Below, piece after piece: positions 1 to 10,139 of a stretch of 64,000 nt of DNA. The stretch's first letter is position 1. Every line of letters begins with the position of its first letter. Under the pieces are notes generated by a model, which was given only the letters and a program-made list of their open reading frames with translations, had not been told where the DNA came from and searched no databases. This stretch comes from Desulforhopalus singaporensis. Its GTDB lineage: Bacteria > Desulfobacterota > Desulfobulbia > Desulfobulbales > Desulfocapsaceae. Location: positions 1 to 64,000 of the forward strand of contig NZ_FNJI01000026.1 of the NCBI RefSeq assembly GCF_900104445.1. Direction: 5' to 3'. Position numbers and translations under genes: made by a program.

Positions 1-118
1 ATGAAGTCGCGCGATATCGCCGAAATATTAGCCGACAGACTGGTGGAAAATGATTGAGCATTACAGGGCGAAGAATTTGCCGGTCACAATAAATTGTTAA
101 CCCGGTGGGCATTTAGAG

Positions 119-740
119 TTATGCCGCATATTGTATTGCAGGGTGTTTGAAATAGTCTCTCACTCTCCCAGGCGTCTTCTGCAACATTCGCGTATGCCCT
201 CGAACCTTACCTTTGAGCTCTTCAAGATTTCTAGAGGGTGAAGAACTACAAATGCCATTCTTCAGGTCACAGTTCAAATACTCATATGGATTCAACTCCG
301 GCGAATACGAAGGCAGATAGAAAACCTCGATCTCGTCTTCATGTCGCTCAAGCCACGCTTTGACCAACTTTGCGTGATGCACCCTCAGATTATCCAGTAT
401 CAAGAAAACAGTTTTCTCGGCATCTTTTATTAATCTTTTCATGAACTTGATAAGGACACGAGCAGTCAAGTTTCCCTTATAGGTCATGAACCGCAACAAT
501 CCTTGATTGTTGATTGCTGAAATCATGTTGAGAGAAAATCTTTTTGCATTGATCTCAATTACTGGAGTCTTACCTCGTGGAGCGTAGCCACGATTATGCT
601 GGCAGTCATTCCTTATCCCTGTTTTATCACCCCAATAAATTTCAGCATCATCCTTTTTGCGAATTTTTGAATTTCTGGATACGTGTGATCTAACCATTCC
701 TGAACTGCCTTTGGGCCTGATTATTCAGGTGAGGCCGCTG
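119..740 (-). pseudogene. IS630-family transposase remnant, frame-disrupted
   Basis: The open part (697 to 119) is the catalytic half of an IS630/Tc1-mariner type DDE transposase. It shows the first Asp in IYWGDKTG, the second in LILDNLRVHH, and the Glu region in LPSYSPELNPYEYLN. Upstream, the family sequence continues only after changing frame. In the frame shifted by one base at about 660, the DNA reads KAVQEWLDHTYPEIQKFAK, which joins naturally to DDAEIYWGD. A second shift near 716 is needed for the preceding QRP-like segment. The N-terminal helix-turn-helix half is missing, because the end of the neighbouring gene lies at 783. The shift at 660 sits on a run of five A, so programmed frameshifting is conceivable there. 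Two shifts plus a missing N-terminus argue for a dead remnant. Terminal inverted repeats were not identified. Confidence 0.8.
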
Positions 741-782
741 TTTTCAAAAACAGGACCACGATTATCCGGATGGATAGTTCAG

Positions 783-2750
783 TCAGGCAGAATACAAATT
801 GCAATCAACGACTGTTACTCCTTTGCTGTCCTCACGCAGTTCTTCATAGAGCAGTTTCGGGTTACGTTCGTATCTTTTGGAAAAGTGGAAGGGCACAAGA
901 TTGCGGACTGCAGCCTCTGTTGCAATCTGTGCGGCTGCAGTGGTGGTAAGATGCTGGGTAGCTTTTGCCCTGTCCCTGTCGCCTGCCGCAAAAGCGGTTT
1001 CACAAAACAGAGTATGCGCCCCTCTTGCCAGGCTGGTCACCTTGTACCGATTGGCTGGGGTATCTGCCATATCAGCAACATATACCAGTGTTTTTCCGGG
1101 GCGGATTGTGGCCAGTTCGGCGGCGATTTTTTTCGGTGCAAGCCCGGACTGGTCCGGCACGGAGGCCAGGAGTTCCGGTTGCTGCAACATGAGGGATTGT
1201 TTCAGGGTTGCCAGCCAGGGGCCGGGGGTGAGGCCGTACTCTTTAAGTTTGTCTCTTCGGATATTGACCGCAGGTTTTAATGTGAGTGCGTAAGCCACCG
1301 ACGCAATGTTGTGGTCGCAGATTTCGGCTTTTACAGTCAGGTCGTCGTCGGCGAAGATTATGGAGTCTTCAATTATCCTGGTCGGCAGCAGGACTTTTTC
1401 CCTGCCGGGCTGCAGCCGCGCCCTTGTGAGTCTGGTGCCGTTTATCTCGGCTACCTCAAAAACCGGTCCCAGATTTTCTATCCTGTCCCAGGCGATCGCC
1501 TGAAGGAAATTTTCAATTCGCTCAATGGTATCCTCAGGACCGAAAATCAAACACGGACCGAACGGGCCTATACGGCTTCTGAGAAACCAGGGAAATCCGC
1601 CGATATGGTCCAGATGGGCATGACTCAGGAAAACCGCTTGAACCTGATGGGCGATTTTGGCCGGCAGACGGGTCGGGTTCCCGAGATCAAAGAGAAAGCT
1701 TCTTTTGCGATTGCGAAGCCGGACATGGACGAGCGGGTCTCCAAAGACACCACCCACCAGGGTGGCAAGAGCCGCTCCGACCTGGCATGATACCGGGGGA
1801 GTGTGACGTTTTTCCGATGGCGCCGACCCATGCAGTTCTGCGGGGATCCTGCTGTGAGCTCCAGTTGTCTTTTGAAACGTTATGGTCTTGAGATACCCTT
1901 GCGCCGAGCGGCATGCATCGCGGATCACAAGCGTTGCCGGTTCGGCTTTGGCGGTTCGGATCAGCTGGGTTGTCAGCTGGTAACCGACAAGCGCGAGGAC
2001 TTCCCCCATGCCGACACCGTCCCCCCTGCCGTCAAGCAGTCCGAACTGTCTTCCCTTCCAGGCCTGGGGCATGGCAAGGGGCGGGGGGGTGCCGATATGA
2101 AACAGGGTGGAGATATCGAAAGACTCAGGGCTTGCCCCGGCAAGAAAATCGTTCCATCTTCTGGTTCTATCTGCTGTTTTTTCCGCCGGTGCAACTCTTC
2201 CTGCGTGAGAGGAAGGCGCAACCGGGAGAACTGGTACAAAAAGAGCGCCAAGCTCATCACTAAAAGGTATCTGGGTACCGGTATAAAGAGCCAGAATCGC
2301 ATCTATCTCGAGGGCCTGGACAAAAGCGGTCACCAGTTCGGCTCCCCCTACCCCGCGGACCAACCCCGGGGAATCGATTAAAAAGTTTGCGTTGCCGTAT
2401 CGTTTCACGGCGTTGTCCAGCAGTTTTTTCGCAGCCTGGATCAACGGCAATCGGAAGCGGCCGCTGTTCAGGGTACAGATCGGGAACATTGCTTTGCCGA
2501 CAATCTGATCCGCTTTGGAGGCGGCGATGCAGATTGCCCCCGGAGGGCCAAAAAAAGGTGAACCGGGGTCCAGGGTCAGCAGCAACCAATTGTTTCCTTG
2601 CCGGACAAGACGGTGCAGCAGGGTGACTGCCAGGGTCGATTTACCAGTTCCCGTTTCACCCCAGAAAAATATTCTCCGGTATCTCTTTACATGACCAATC
2701 AGGGTGACGATGTCATCGTACCCGGTACGCTCAAGAAGTGGTGTCTGCAT
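783..2750 (-). CDS. Clp1/Grc3-like P-loop kinase domain fused to RNase Z-like metallo-beta-lactamase
   Basis: About 655 residues in two domains. Residues 1 to about 280 form a P-loop NTPase of the Clp1/Grc3 polynucleotide kinase type. Walker A is GETGTGKS at 31-38, followed by LTLDPGSPFFGPPG (the D-x-G...GPP motif of this family), DSPG near 126, and a closing GLLDGRGDGVGMGEVLALVGY like the end of Clp1 kinase domains. From about 325 on, the protein is an RNase Z-type MBL enzyme: HAHLDH at about 377-382, a later YVADMADT metal-Asp region, HLTTTAAAQIA, and a terminal HFSKRY. Clp1/Grc3 proteins phosphorylate RNA 5'-hydroxyls and RNase Z cuts tRNA 3' trailers, so a role in RNA end processing is inferred but not shown. 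The ATG at 2750 fits better than the GTG at 2801, although neither has a strong ribosome site. The extreme C-terminus abuts the IS630 remnant and may have been altered. Confidence 0.8.
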   Translation of the reverse strand: MQTPLLERTGYDDIVTLIGHVKRYRRIFFWGETGTGKSTLAVTLLHRLVRQGNNWLLLTLDPGSPFFGPPGAICIAASKADQIVGKAMFPICTLNSGRFRLPLIQAAKKLLDNAVKRYGNANFLIDSPGLVRGVGGAELVTAFVQALEIDAILALYTGTQIPFSDELGALFVPVLPVAPSSHAGRVAPAEKTADRTRRWNDFLAGASPESFDISTLFHIGTPPPLAMPQAWKGRQFGLLDGRGDGVGMGEVLALVGYQLTTQLIRTAKAEPATLVIRDACRSAQGYLKTITFQKTTGAHSRIPAELHGSAPSEKRHTPPVSCQVGAALATLVGGVFGDPLVHVRLRNRKRSFLFDLGNPTRLPAKIAHQVQAVFLSHAHLDHIGGFPWFLRSRIGPFGPCLIFGPEDTIERIENFLQAIAWDRIENLGPVFEVAEINGTRLTRARLQPGREKVLLPTRIIEDSIIFADDDLTVKAEICDHNIASVAYALTLKPAVNIRRDKLKEYGLTPGPWLATLKQSLMLQQPELLASVPDQSGLAPKKIAAELATIRPGKTLVYVADMADTPANRYKVTSLARGAHTLFCETAFAAGDRDRAKATQHLTTTAAAQIATEAAVRNLVPFHFSKRYERNPKLLYEELREDSKGVTVVDCNLYSA

Positions 2751-2936
2751 TCCGTTCTCAGTTGGTGAGGGTAATGATTGTATGGCGCAAAGTATCCCCA
2801 CGCAGGGTGCTTCTTAATTATATCACGTTGGTTGTATAAAGTTTTCAAACGGGAGTGAGAAAAAACAGTCACCGAATATGAGTCGACACGATCGAACGGC
2901 ACAACCTGGCTCCTTCATGGATATCGCAAAAAAACA

Positions 2937-2977
2937 TTGACATCCGTGGTATCGATGTTTAATTCTTAAATAAGAAT
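2937..2977 (+). promoter_or_regulatory. perR-like/katG promoter with PerR/Fur-type palindrome
   Basis: TTGACA at 2937-2942 is a perfect -35, with an AT-rich -10 region (TTTAAT to TAATTC) around 2958-2965. Overlapping and following it is a perfect 16-base inverted repeat, ATTCTTAAATAAGAAT, at 2962-2977. It resembles the 7-1-7 operators of PerR and Fur. Its place over the -10 of a fur-family gene followed by katG suggests peroxide-responsive autorepression. The binding protein is inferred. Confidence 0.65.
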
Positions 2978-3001
2978 ATATTCCTATTTAGAAAGAGGGT
3001 C

Positions 3002-3448
3002 ATGAAAATCAAACAAAAAGAAGTTGAACAGCGGATGGACCATTTTGAGGCTGTCTGCCGTGCTGAAGGAATCAAGCTGACCCACCAGCGGATAGAGATA
3101 TTTCGGGAAATTGCCCAGGCCGGGGATCACCCTGATGCGGACCTGGTCTTTCGCCGGGTCAGAAACCGTATCCCGACGATCTCTCTTGATACTGTCTATC
3201 GAACACTGTGGCTCCTGAATGATCTGGGGCTGGTGGTGACGCTTATTACCAGTCGCGGGCGGACCCGTTTTGACGCCAACCTCAGCCGTCATCACCATTT
3301 TGTCTGCGGAAGGTGCGGGTTTACTCGTGATTTTTACAGTGATAATCTTGATAATATCAGTCTGCCTGAATCGGTCGCTACGTATGGCGAGGTCGAAGCA
3401 ACTCATGTCGAAGTGCGGGGACTCTGCCACCGATGCGCGGTAAAATGA
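3002..3448 (+). CDS. Fur-family transcriptional regulator, PerR-like
   Basis: A 148-residue protein with the Fur layout. An N-terminal winged helix (about 20-90) includes KLTHQRIEIFREI and TISLDTVYRTLWLL. A C-terminal dimerisation and metal domain has HHHFVCGRCG and a final CHRC pair, giving two CxxC motifs for a structural zinc site. The ATG at 3002 follows an AAGAGGG ribosome site. It lies 27 bases before the katG start, so the two are probably one transcript. That pairing, known for PerR-katG in many bacteria, makes peroxide sensing likely. Fur or Zur function cannot be excluded from sequence alone. The palindrome upstream is its likely own operator. Confidence 0.85.
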   Translation: MKIKQKEVEQRMDHFEAVCRAEGIKLTHQRIEIFREIAQAGDHPDADLVFRRVRNRIPTISLDTVYRTLWLLNDLGLVVTLITSRGRTRFDANLSRHHHFVCGRCGFTRDFYSDNLDNISLPESVATYGEVEATHVEVRGLCHRCAVK

Positions 3449-3454
3449 GGATAA

Positions 3455-5647
<2,193 letters not shown>

Positions 5648-5671
5648 CCCCTTGAACTGATAATTCTATGT

Positions 5672-5695
5672 AGCAGGGGTGAAGTAACCCCTGCT
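5672..5695 (+). terminator. hairpin after katG
   Basis: A perfect 9-base inverted repeat, AGCAGGGGT / ACCCCTGCT with a 6-base loop, lies 25 bases past the katG stop. There is no U-run after it, so it may be a weak terminator or an mRNA 3' stabiliser. Confidence 0.55.
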
Positions 5696-5744
5696 CCGTC
5701 AAGCGCCGACACCGTATTCCCGACAATTGGGACGGAAAAAAAAC

Positions 5745-5771
5745 TTGACGGTTATATACAATTCTGATAAT
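5745..5771 (+). promoter_or_regulatory. candidate promoter of the ilv leader
   Basis: TTGACG at 5745-5750 and TGATAAT at 5765-5771 give a sigma70-like pair, with a spacer of about 15 bases counted to GATAAT. The spacing is short. The position, about 55 bases before the leader peptide start, fits the ilv transcript. Confidence 0.45.
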
Positions 5772-5826
5772 TGGAGCTTATTGATATAAATTTGCGATAA
5801 AATTTTTTAGAGGATTAGTAAACTTC

Positions 5827-5928
5827 ATGGGTTCTTTCTCCACCGCCATCAGCACCATTATCGTCAACGTGGTACTAGCAGTCAGTGTGGTGGTCGTGGT
5901 CCGAAAGGTCGAAGGCGGAGTGCCATGA
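5827..5928 (+). CDS. ivbL: valine/isoleucine-rich leader peptide of ilvBN
   Basis: A 33-codon reading frame with a GAGGA ribosome site at 5811-5815. It contains 11 Val, 3 Ile and 1 Leu, including AISTIIVNVVLAVS and a run of five consecutive Val codons (5887-5901). The composition and the C-terminal VVVVVR pattern closely resemble the E. coli IvbL leader. Its job would be to let the ribosome sense charged tRNA-Val and tRNA-Ile/Leu levels and so set the fold of the downstream attenuator. It is too short for routine gene finders. The downstream hairpin pair makes the call strong. Confidence 0.88.
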   Translation: MGSFSTAISTIIVNVVLAVSVVVVVRKVEGGVP

Positions 5929-5993
5929 GGGGATAATCTGAAATAAAAGTAGTTACTTAACCCCTGTTGGCGCTTCGCCGGCAGGGGTTTTTT
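5928..5993 (+). promoter_or_regulatory. ilvBN transcription attenuator (antiterminator and terminator)
   Basis: The terminator is a stem starting AACCCCTG at 5959 and closing CAGGGGTT at 5982-5989, extended inward by G-U pairs through TTGGCG/CGCCGG and followed by T at 5988-5993. The competing antiterminator is AGGGGATAA at 5928-5936, at the leader stop codon, pairing with TTAACCCCT at 5957-5965 with one mismatch. The two structures share 5959-5965 and exclude each other. A ribosome stalled on the five-Val run would leave 5928-5936 free and favour readthrough. The mechanism is inferred from structure and from the ivbL precedent. Confidence 0.85.
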
Positions 5994-6045
5994 CGTTCCT
6001 GCCGGCAAAACTGGGGCCAACGATAAACAATCAGGAGGAAAGAGG

Positions 6046-7734
6046 ATGCAGACCATGAATGGAGCCCAGTTGATCATCAAGCTGCTGGAGCGACAATCGA
6101 TAGACAAGATCGCGGGAATTCCGGGCGGTGCCAATCTGCCCCTGTACGATGCGTTGTGCGAGTCGCAGACGATCAGACATATTCTTTGCCGTCACGAGCA
6201 GGGGGCTGGATTTCTTGCTCAGGGAATCGCCCGGGCAACCGGAGGTGCGGGGGTCTGTTTTGCGACCTCAGGACCGGGAGCCACAAACATTCTTACGGCC
6301 ATTGCAGACGCCTATCTCGACTCCATCCCGGTGGTCTGCATTACCGGTCAGGTGCCCGCATCGCTTATCGGTACCGATGCGTTTCAGGAGGTTGATACCT
6401 ATGGCATGACAATCCCGATAACCAAGCATAATTACCTGGTGCGCAAGGCTGAAGATCTGTTGCACATCATCCCCCGGGCCTTTGAACTCGCCCTGTCCGG
6501 CAGGCCGGGACCGGTACTGATCGACGTGCCAAAAGACGTTCAGGTTGCAGAGGTTTCCTTTGAAAAGTGGCCAACCCCGGGAAGCAGACAGGAGCAGCCG
6601 CCGGCCGATATGGAACGGTTGCGGGCGGCGGCGGATATGATCAACAGGGCCAAGCGCCCGGTGTTGTGCCTGGGCGGCGGCATCATCCATGCGGGGGCAA
6701 GCGAGGAGGCTAAAGGTCTTATAGAGAGAGGCTCCATCCCGGCGACCATGACCCTGATGGGACTGGGCTCGCTGCCGGCTGATCACTATCTCTCCATGGG
6801 TATGCTCGGAATGCATGCCGCGCGCTCAACCAATATAGCGCTCCAGGACTGCGACCTGTTCATTGCCGCCGGGGCACGGTTTGACGACCGGGCAACAGGC
6901 AAGATCGTAGAATTCTGTCCAGAGGCCAATGTTATTCATATGGATATAGATCCTGCCGAGGTTTCCAAGCTGAAAGCTGCTCATATTGGCCTTGTCGGTG
7001 ATGTAAAACAGACCCTAGGCAAGCTGATTCCGCTGATTACCCCCAATGAAAGGGAAATCTGGCGAAATCAGATAGAGGTGCTGCAGGAGACGTATCCGAT
7101 GACTTCACCGGAGGCCACCGTTCCAGACAAGCCGTACGGCCTCATTCTCAAGGTAGCCGAACTCCTCGATGAGGATGGGTTCGTCGCCACCGATGTCGGC
7201 AAGCACCAGATGTGGACTGCGCAGGTTTTTCCCTTTAATAGACCGCGTCAGCTTCTCACCTCCGGGGGACTCGGCACCATGGGGTTCGGACTTCCGGCGG
7301 CGATCGGTGCCTCCCTTGCCTACCCTGACAAGACCGTTGTTCTGTTCACCGGCGATGGCAGCCTGCAGATGAATATCCAGGAGCTGGCAACTGCGGTTGA
7401 GCAGGACCTCAACGTGAAGATAATCGTGATGAACAATAACTCGCTGGGGCTTGTACGGCAGCAGCAGAATCTTTTTTACCAGAAACAGATTTTTGCCTCC
7501 GATTTCCAGATAGATATCGACTTTGCCGCCATCGCCAAAGGGTTCGGCATGAAGGCTTATAATGCCGAACCGGGGTGCGATCTTGACCAACTCTTTGAGA
7601 AGGTTCTCGGCCAGCCAGGACCATGTCTTATAAATATACCGATAGCCAAGGAGGAAGAAGTCTATCCGATGGTGCCTCCAGGAGCTTCAAACAGTGAAAT
7701 GTTAGGAGGGTGCAATGCGGAACAGTGCAAATAA
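6046..7734 (+). CDS. ilvB: acetolactate synthase large subunit
   Basis: 562 residues, the length of E. coli IlvB (AHAS I). It condenses two pyruvates, or pyruvate with 2-oxobutyrate, in the first common step of valine, leucine and isoleucine synthesis. The three thiamine-diphosphate enzyme domains are visible. The N-terminal pyrimidine-binding domain has the catalytic Glu in CRHEQGAGFLAQG. A central FAD-type domain follows, then a C-terminal ThDP-binding motif GDGSLQMNIQEL...MNNNSLG. A strong CAGGAGGAAAGAGG ribosome site precedes ATG 6046; the ATG at 6055 is a less likely start. Its expression is probably governed by the attenuator just upstream. The 3' end overlaps ilvN by 20 bases, suggesting translational coupling. 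Confidence 0.96.
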   Translation: MQTMNGAQLIIKLLERQSIDKIAGIPGGANLPLYDALCESQTIRHILCRHEQGAGFLAQGIARATGGAGVCFATSGPGATNILTAIADAYLDSIPVVCITGQVPASLIGTDAFQEVDTYGMTIPITKHNYLVRKAEDLLHIIPRAFELALSGRPGPVLIDVPKDVQVAEVSFEKWPTPGSRQEQPPADMERLRAAADMINRAKRPVLCLGGGIIHAGASEEAKGLIERGSIPATMTLMGLGSLPADHYLSMGMLGMHAARSTNIALQDCDLFIAAGARFDDRATGKIVEFCPEANVIHMDIDPAEVSKLKAAHIGLVGDVKQTLGKLIPLITPNEREIWRNQIEVLQETYPMTSPEATVPDKPYGLILKVAELLDEDGFVATDVGKHQMWTAQVFPFNRPRQLLTSGGLGTMGFGLPAAIGASLAYPDKTVVLFTGDGSLQMNIQELATAVEQDLNVKIIVMNNNSLGLVRQQQNLFYQKQIFASDFQIDIDFAAIAKGFGMKAYNAEPGCDLDQLFEKVLGQPGPCLINIPIAKEEEVYPMVPPGASNSEMLGGCNAEQCK

Positions 7735-8026
7735 TACAATAAAAGCGCAGGGAAAAGATATGACGGTTCTGGAACTTACCGTAAACAATCATCCGGGGGT
7801 GATGTCACACATATGCAATCTGTTCTCAAGACGGGCCTATAATGTCGAGGGGATAGTGTGTATTCCCATCGGCAAGGGGGAAACCAGCAGGATGTGGCTG
7901 CAGGTCAACGAGGAAGTAAAGCTTGAGCAGATTATCAAGCAGGTAAAAAAGCAGGAAGATGTGCTAGAGGTCGAGCGTCATGACAGCGGTCATGAGGTCT
8001 TTCTGCGGCTTGCATCGGTTGTCTGA
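7715..8026 (+). CDS. ilvN: acetolactate synthase small regulatory subunit
   Basis: 103 residues with a single ACT domain (LELTVNNHPGVMSHICNLF...RAYNVEGI). It matches the short E. coli IlvN type rather than the roughly 160-residue IlvH type with an extra C-terminal domain. It activates IlvB and confers valine feedback inhibition. The start at 7715 lies inside the ilvB 3' end, with GGAGGG just before it. An internal ATG at 7760 is less likely. It is the last gene of the operon, which ends at the hairpin at 8075. Confidence 0.93.
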   Translation: MRNSANNTIKAQGKDMTVLELTVNNHPGVMSHICNLFSRRAYNVEGIVCIPIGKGETSRMWLQVNEEVKLEQIIKQVKKQEDVLEVERHDSGHEVFLRLASVV

Positions 8027-8074
8027 GCAGAAAGAGATTGCAGCTCAGCGACCATCTCCCTGGGATACTAAAGC

Positions 8075-8114
8075 AAAAGACCTCCGCCAGACATGAACTG
8101 GCGGAGGTCTTTTG
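8075..8114 (+). terminator. Rho-independent terminator after ilvN
   Basis: A perfect 16-base stem, AAAAGACCTCCGCCAG / CTGGCGGAGGTCTTTT, with a 7-base loop. The A-run on one side and T-run on the other let it work in both directions, so it could also end the CBS-gene transcript from the minus strand. Confidence 0.88.
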
Positions 8115-8184
8115 CTGCACGCTTCTCAAGGTGTTCGCAGGAGGAATTGAGAAACACCAGAGAGGCGGATAAAAGTGTGATGAA

Positions 8185-8625
8185 TCAGCCGGGGTATTTG
8201 TCGGCGATGTAGTCCTTGAGATACTTGTTTTCTACGTCTTTTTCCTTCAGCTGCGATTTGACGACGTCGCCGATAGACACCAGCCCCTTGAGTTTGTGGT
8301 CGGAGATGATTGGTACGTGCCTGATCCGGTTTTCGGTCATTATAGCCTGGATATAGTCGATGTCATCGTCTTCGGTGCCGACGATGAGCTCCGAGGTCAT
8401 TACCTTGTCAACCGTAAGGTTTTTGATGTTTTCATGGTCATTAACAACCGCCATAAGAACGTCTCTTGCGGCGATAATTCCCACAATGGCATCGTTTTTA
8501 TCAACTACCAGCAGAGAACCTACCCTATTGGCGGAAAAGATGGACATTGCGTCGAAAACCTTGGTGCTCTGCTCCACCGTAATGACCCTTGTACCTTTTG
8601 CCGCCAGAATATCCTTAACTTTCAT
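8185..8625 (-). CDS. CBS-domain pair protein
   Basis: 146 residues made up of two tandem CBS domains: MKVKDILAAKG to about 60, and KVMTSELIVGTEDDDIDY to about 130. A short charged tail with a KDYIADKYPG end follows. Stand-alone CBS pairs bind adenine nucleotides or NAD(P)H-type ligands and act as energy sensors. No catalytic domain is attached, and the partner is not evident from sequence. It lies 89 bases downstream of nuoN on the same strand, but no shared-transcript signal is clear. The specific function is unknown. Confidence 0.85.
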   Translation of the reverse strand: MKVKDILAAKGTRVITVEQSTKVFDAMSIFSANRVGSLLVVDKNDAIVGIIAARDVLMAVVNDHENIKNLTVDKVMTSELIVGTEDDDIDYIQAIMTENRIRHVPIISDHKLKGLVSIGDVVKSQLKEKDVENKYLKDYIADKYPG

Positions 8626-8714
8626 ATGGGTTACTCCATTTATTGTGCGTCAACGAATACTTGTGTCAGCTGACCGCTGTTTTCCTATGACTTACTGCCC
8701 AACAACTCTCTATA

Positions 8715-10124
8715 TCATATTACGATAGGGTAGAGACCAATTGCAAATACAAAGACGACCAGCACAAAGGTGCTGATGGTCGCAAGGGGCGCGCCCTGGG
8801 TCTCGAAGCTTTCCGAAGCGTCATGGAAATACATACTGATTACCAACCGCAGATAGTACCACATGGACAGAATACTTGAGACCACCCCGAGTACCGCAAG
8901 TGCCATCTGTCCTGCAGATATGGCGGAGGTGATGATATAGAACTTACCCATAAATCCTGCGGTGGGCGGTATACCGGCCATGGACAGCAGAAAGACGGTT
9001 ATGGCTGCCGCAGAGTAGGGACGAACCTTGGCGAGCCCTTTGAAATCGTCGAAGTTAACCCGTTTTTCACCGCTGCCGCCAAGATATGACATGGCAGCAA
9101 ACATACCGAGGGTACCGACTGCGTAGGCCGCAAGATAGTATCCTATTACCGAACCGGTGAACTGTTCGGCATTTATCGCCACCAGGGCGATCAGCAGATA
9201 GCCGGAGTGGACGATACCGGAGGCGGCCAGCATCCGTTTTATATTGGACTGGCCGATGGCCACAAGGTTGCCGCCGAACATGGTGAGGACCGCAACCCAG
9301 AACAAAAAGTCGATCCACTGTCCGTGAAAACCGCTGCTGAGCGCGATGAAGTTGGCAAAAAGAGCGAAAACAGCAGCCTTGAGTGCAGTTGCCATAAATC
9401 CGGTGACAGGGGCCGAGGCTCCGTCGTAGACGTCAACAACCCATGCATGAAAAGGAAAGGCGGCGATCTTGAAGAATATGGCGATGAATATAAAGAATGC
9501 TCCGCCGATAAGCAGCGGTTGGCCAGCCGGGTTGGCGGCTATGAACTGGCTGATTGCGACGAATTTGGTGCTTCCGGCCCCACCATAGATAAGAGCAGCG
9601 CCCATGGTGAAAAACGCTCCGGCAAACGCTCCGAGCATCAAGTATTTGAGGATCGCTTCGGTTGCGGTGAGCCTGGTGCGGTCGTAACCTACCAGGATGT
9701 AGATACCAAGCGACATGATCTCAAGAGCGATAAAGGCGGTGACCAGCTCCTGCGCCATGGTGAGCAGTACCATGCCGCACACGCTGAACATCTTGATCGC
9801 ATAAAAATCGAGTGTGCAGAACTTGTTGACGCCAAAGTAGCTGTGGCAGCTCATGGAGGTGAAGAATCCGCAGCCGAAGATGACCAGTCCCGCTGCCATC
9901 GAAAAATTTGAGGTGGCGAGCATTCCATTGAAAATCTTGTCGAAGATAACGTCCTGGGGACCGCCTCCTACAACAAGCTGGATAAAGAACGCAGCACCAT
10001 AAAAAACCATACTGATAAGCGCCCCGGTTTCTACTTCAAGCTTTTCAAAGGCAGCAAGAAGCATCAGGAGAATCGCGCCGGCGCCTACGACAATGAGAGG
10101 CAGTAATGACACAAAATCTTGCAT
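8715..10124 (-). CDS. nuoN: NADH-quinone oxidoreductase subunit N
   Basis: 469 residues, almost entirely hydrophobic, of the antiporter-like proton-pumping family. It has the conserved KYLMLGAFAGAFFTMGAALIYG and FKIAAFPFHAWVVDVYDG regions carrying the key Lys and Glu/His residues of the membrane proton path. It is an inner-membrane arm subunit of complex I and the last gene of the nuo operon, 15 bases after nuoM. A GGGTAACC ribosome region precedes the ATG. Length is normal. Confidence 0.95.
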   Translation of the reverse strand: MQDFVSLLPLIVVGAGAILLMLLAAFEKLEVETGALISMVFYGAAFFIQLVVGGGPQDVIFDKIFNGMLATSNFSMAAGLVIFGCGFFTSMSCHSYFGVNKFCTLDFYAIKMFSVCGMVLLTMAQELVTAFIALEIMSLGIYILVGYDRTRLTATEAILKYLMLGAFAGAFFTMGAALIYGGAGSTKFVAISQFIAANPAGQPLLIGGAFFIFIAIFFKIAAFPFHAWVVDVYDGASAPVTGFMATALKAAVFALFANFIALSSGFHGQWIDFLFWVAVLTMFGGNLVAIGQSNIKRMLAASGIVHSGYLLIALVAINAEQFTGSVIGYYLAAYAVGTLGMFAAMSYLGGSGEKRVNFDDFKGLAKVRPYSAAAITVFLLSMAGIPPTAGFMGKFYIITSAISAGQMALAVLGVVSSILSMWYYLRLVISMYFHDASESFETQGAPLATISTFVLVVFVFAIGLYPIVI

Positions 10125-10139
10125 AGTGGTTACCCTGTC

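Noticed and set aside
1-57. Plus-strand frame of 18 codons at the window edge
   Set aside because: Too short and cut by the window edge. It could be a gene tail, but nothing identifies it.
654-665. Programmed frameshift in the IS630 transposase
   Set aside because: An A5 run is present, but a second shift and the missing N-terminus point to decay.
657-1280. Plus-strand open frames opposite the fusion gene
   Set aside because: They run antisense to the conserved RNase Z-like domain.
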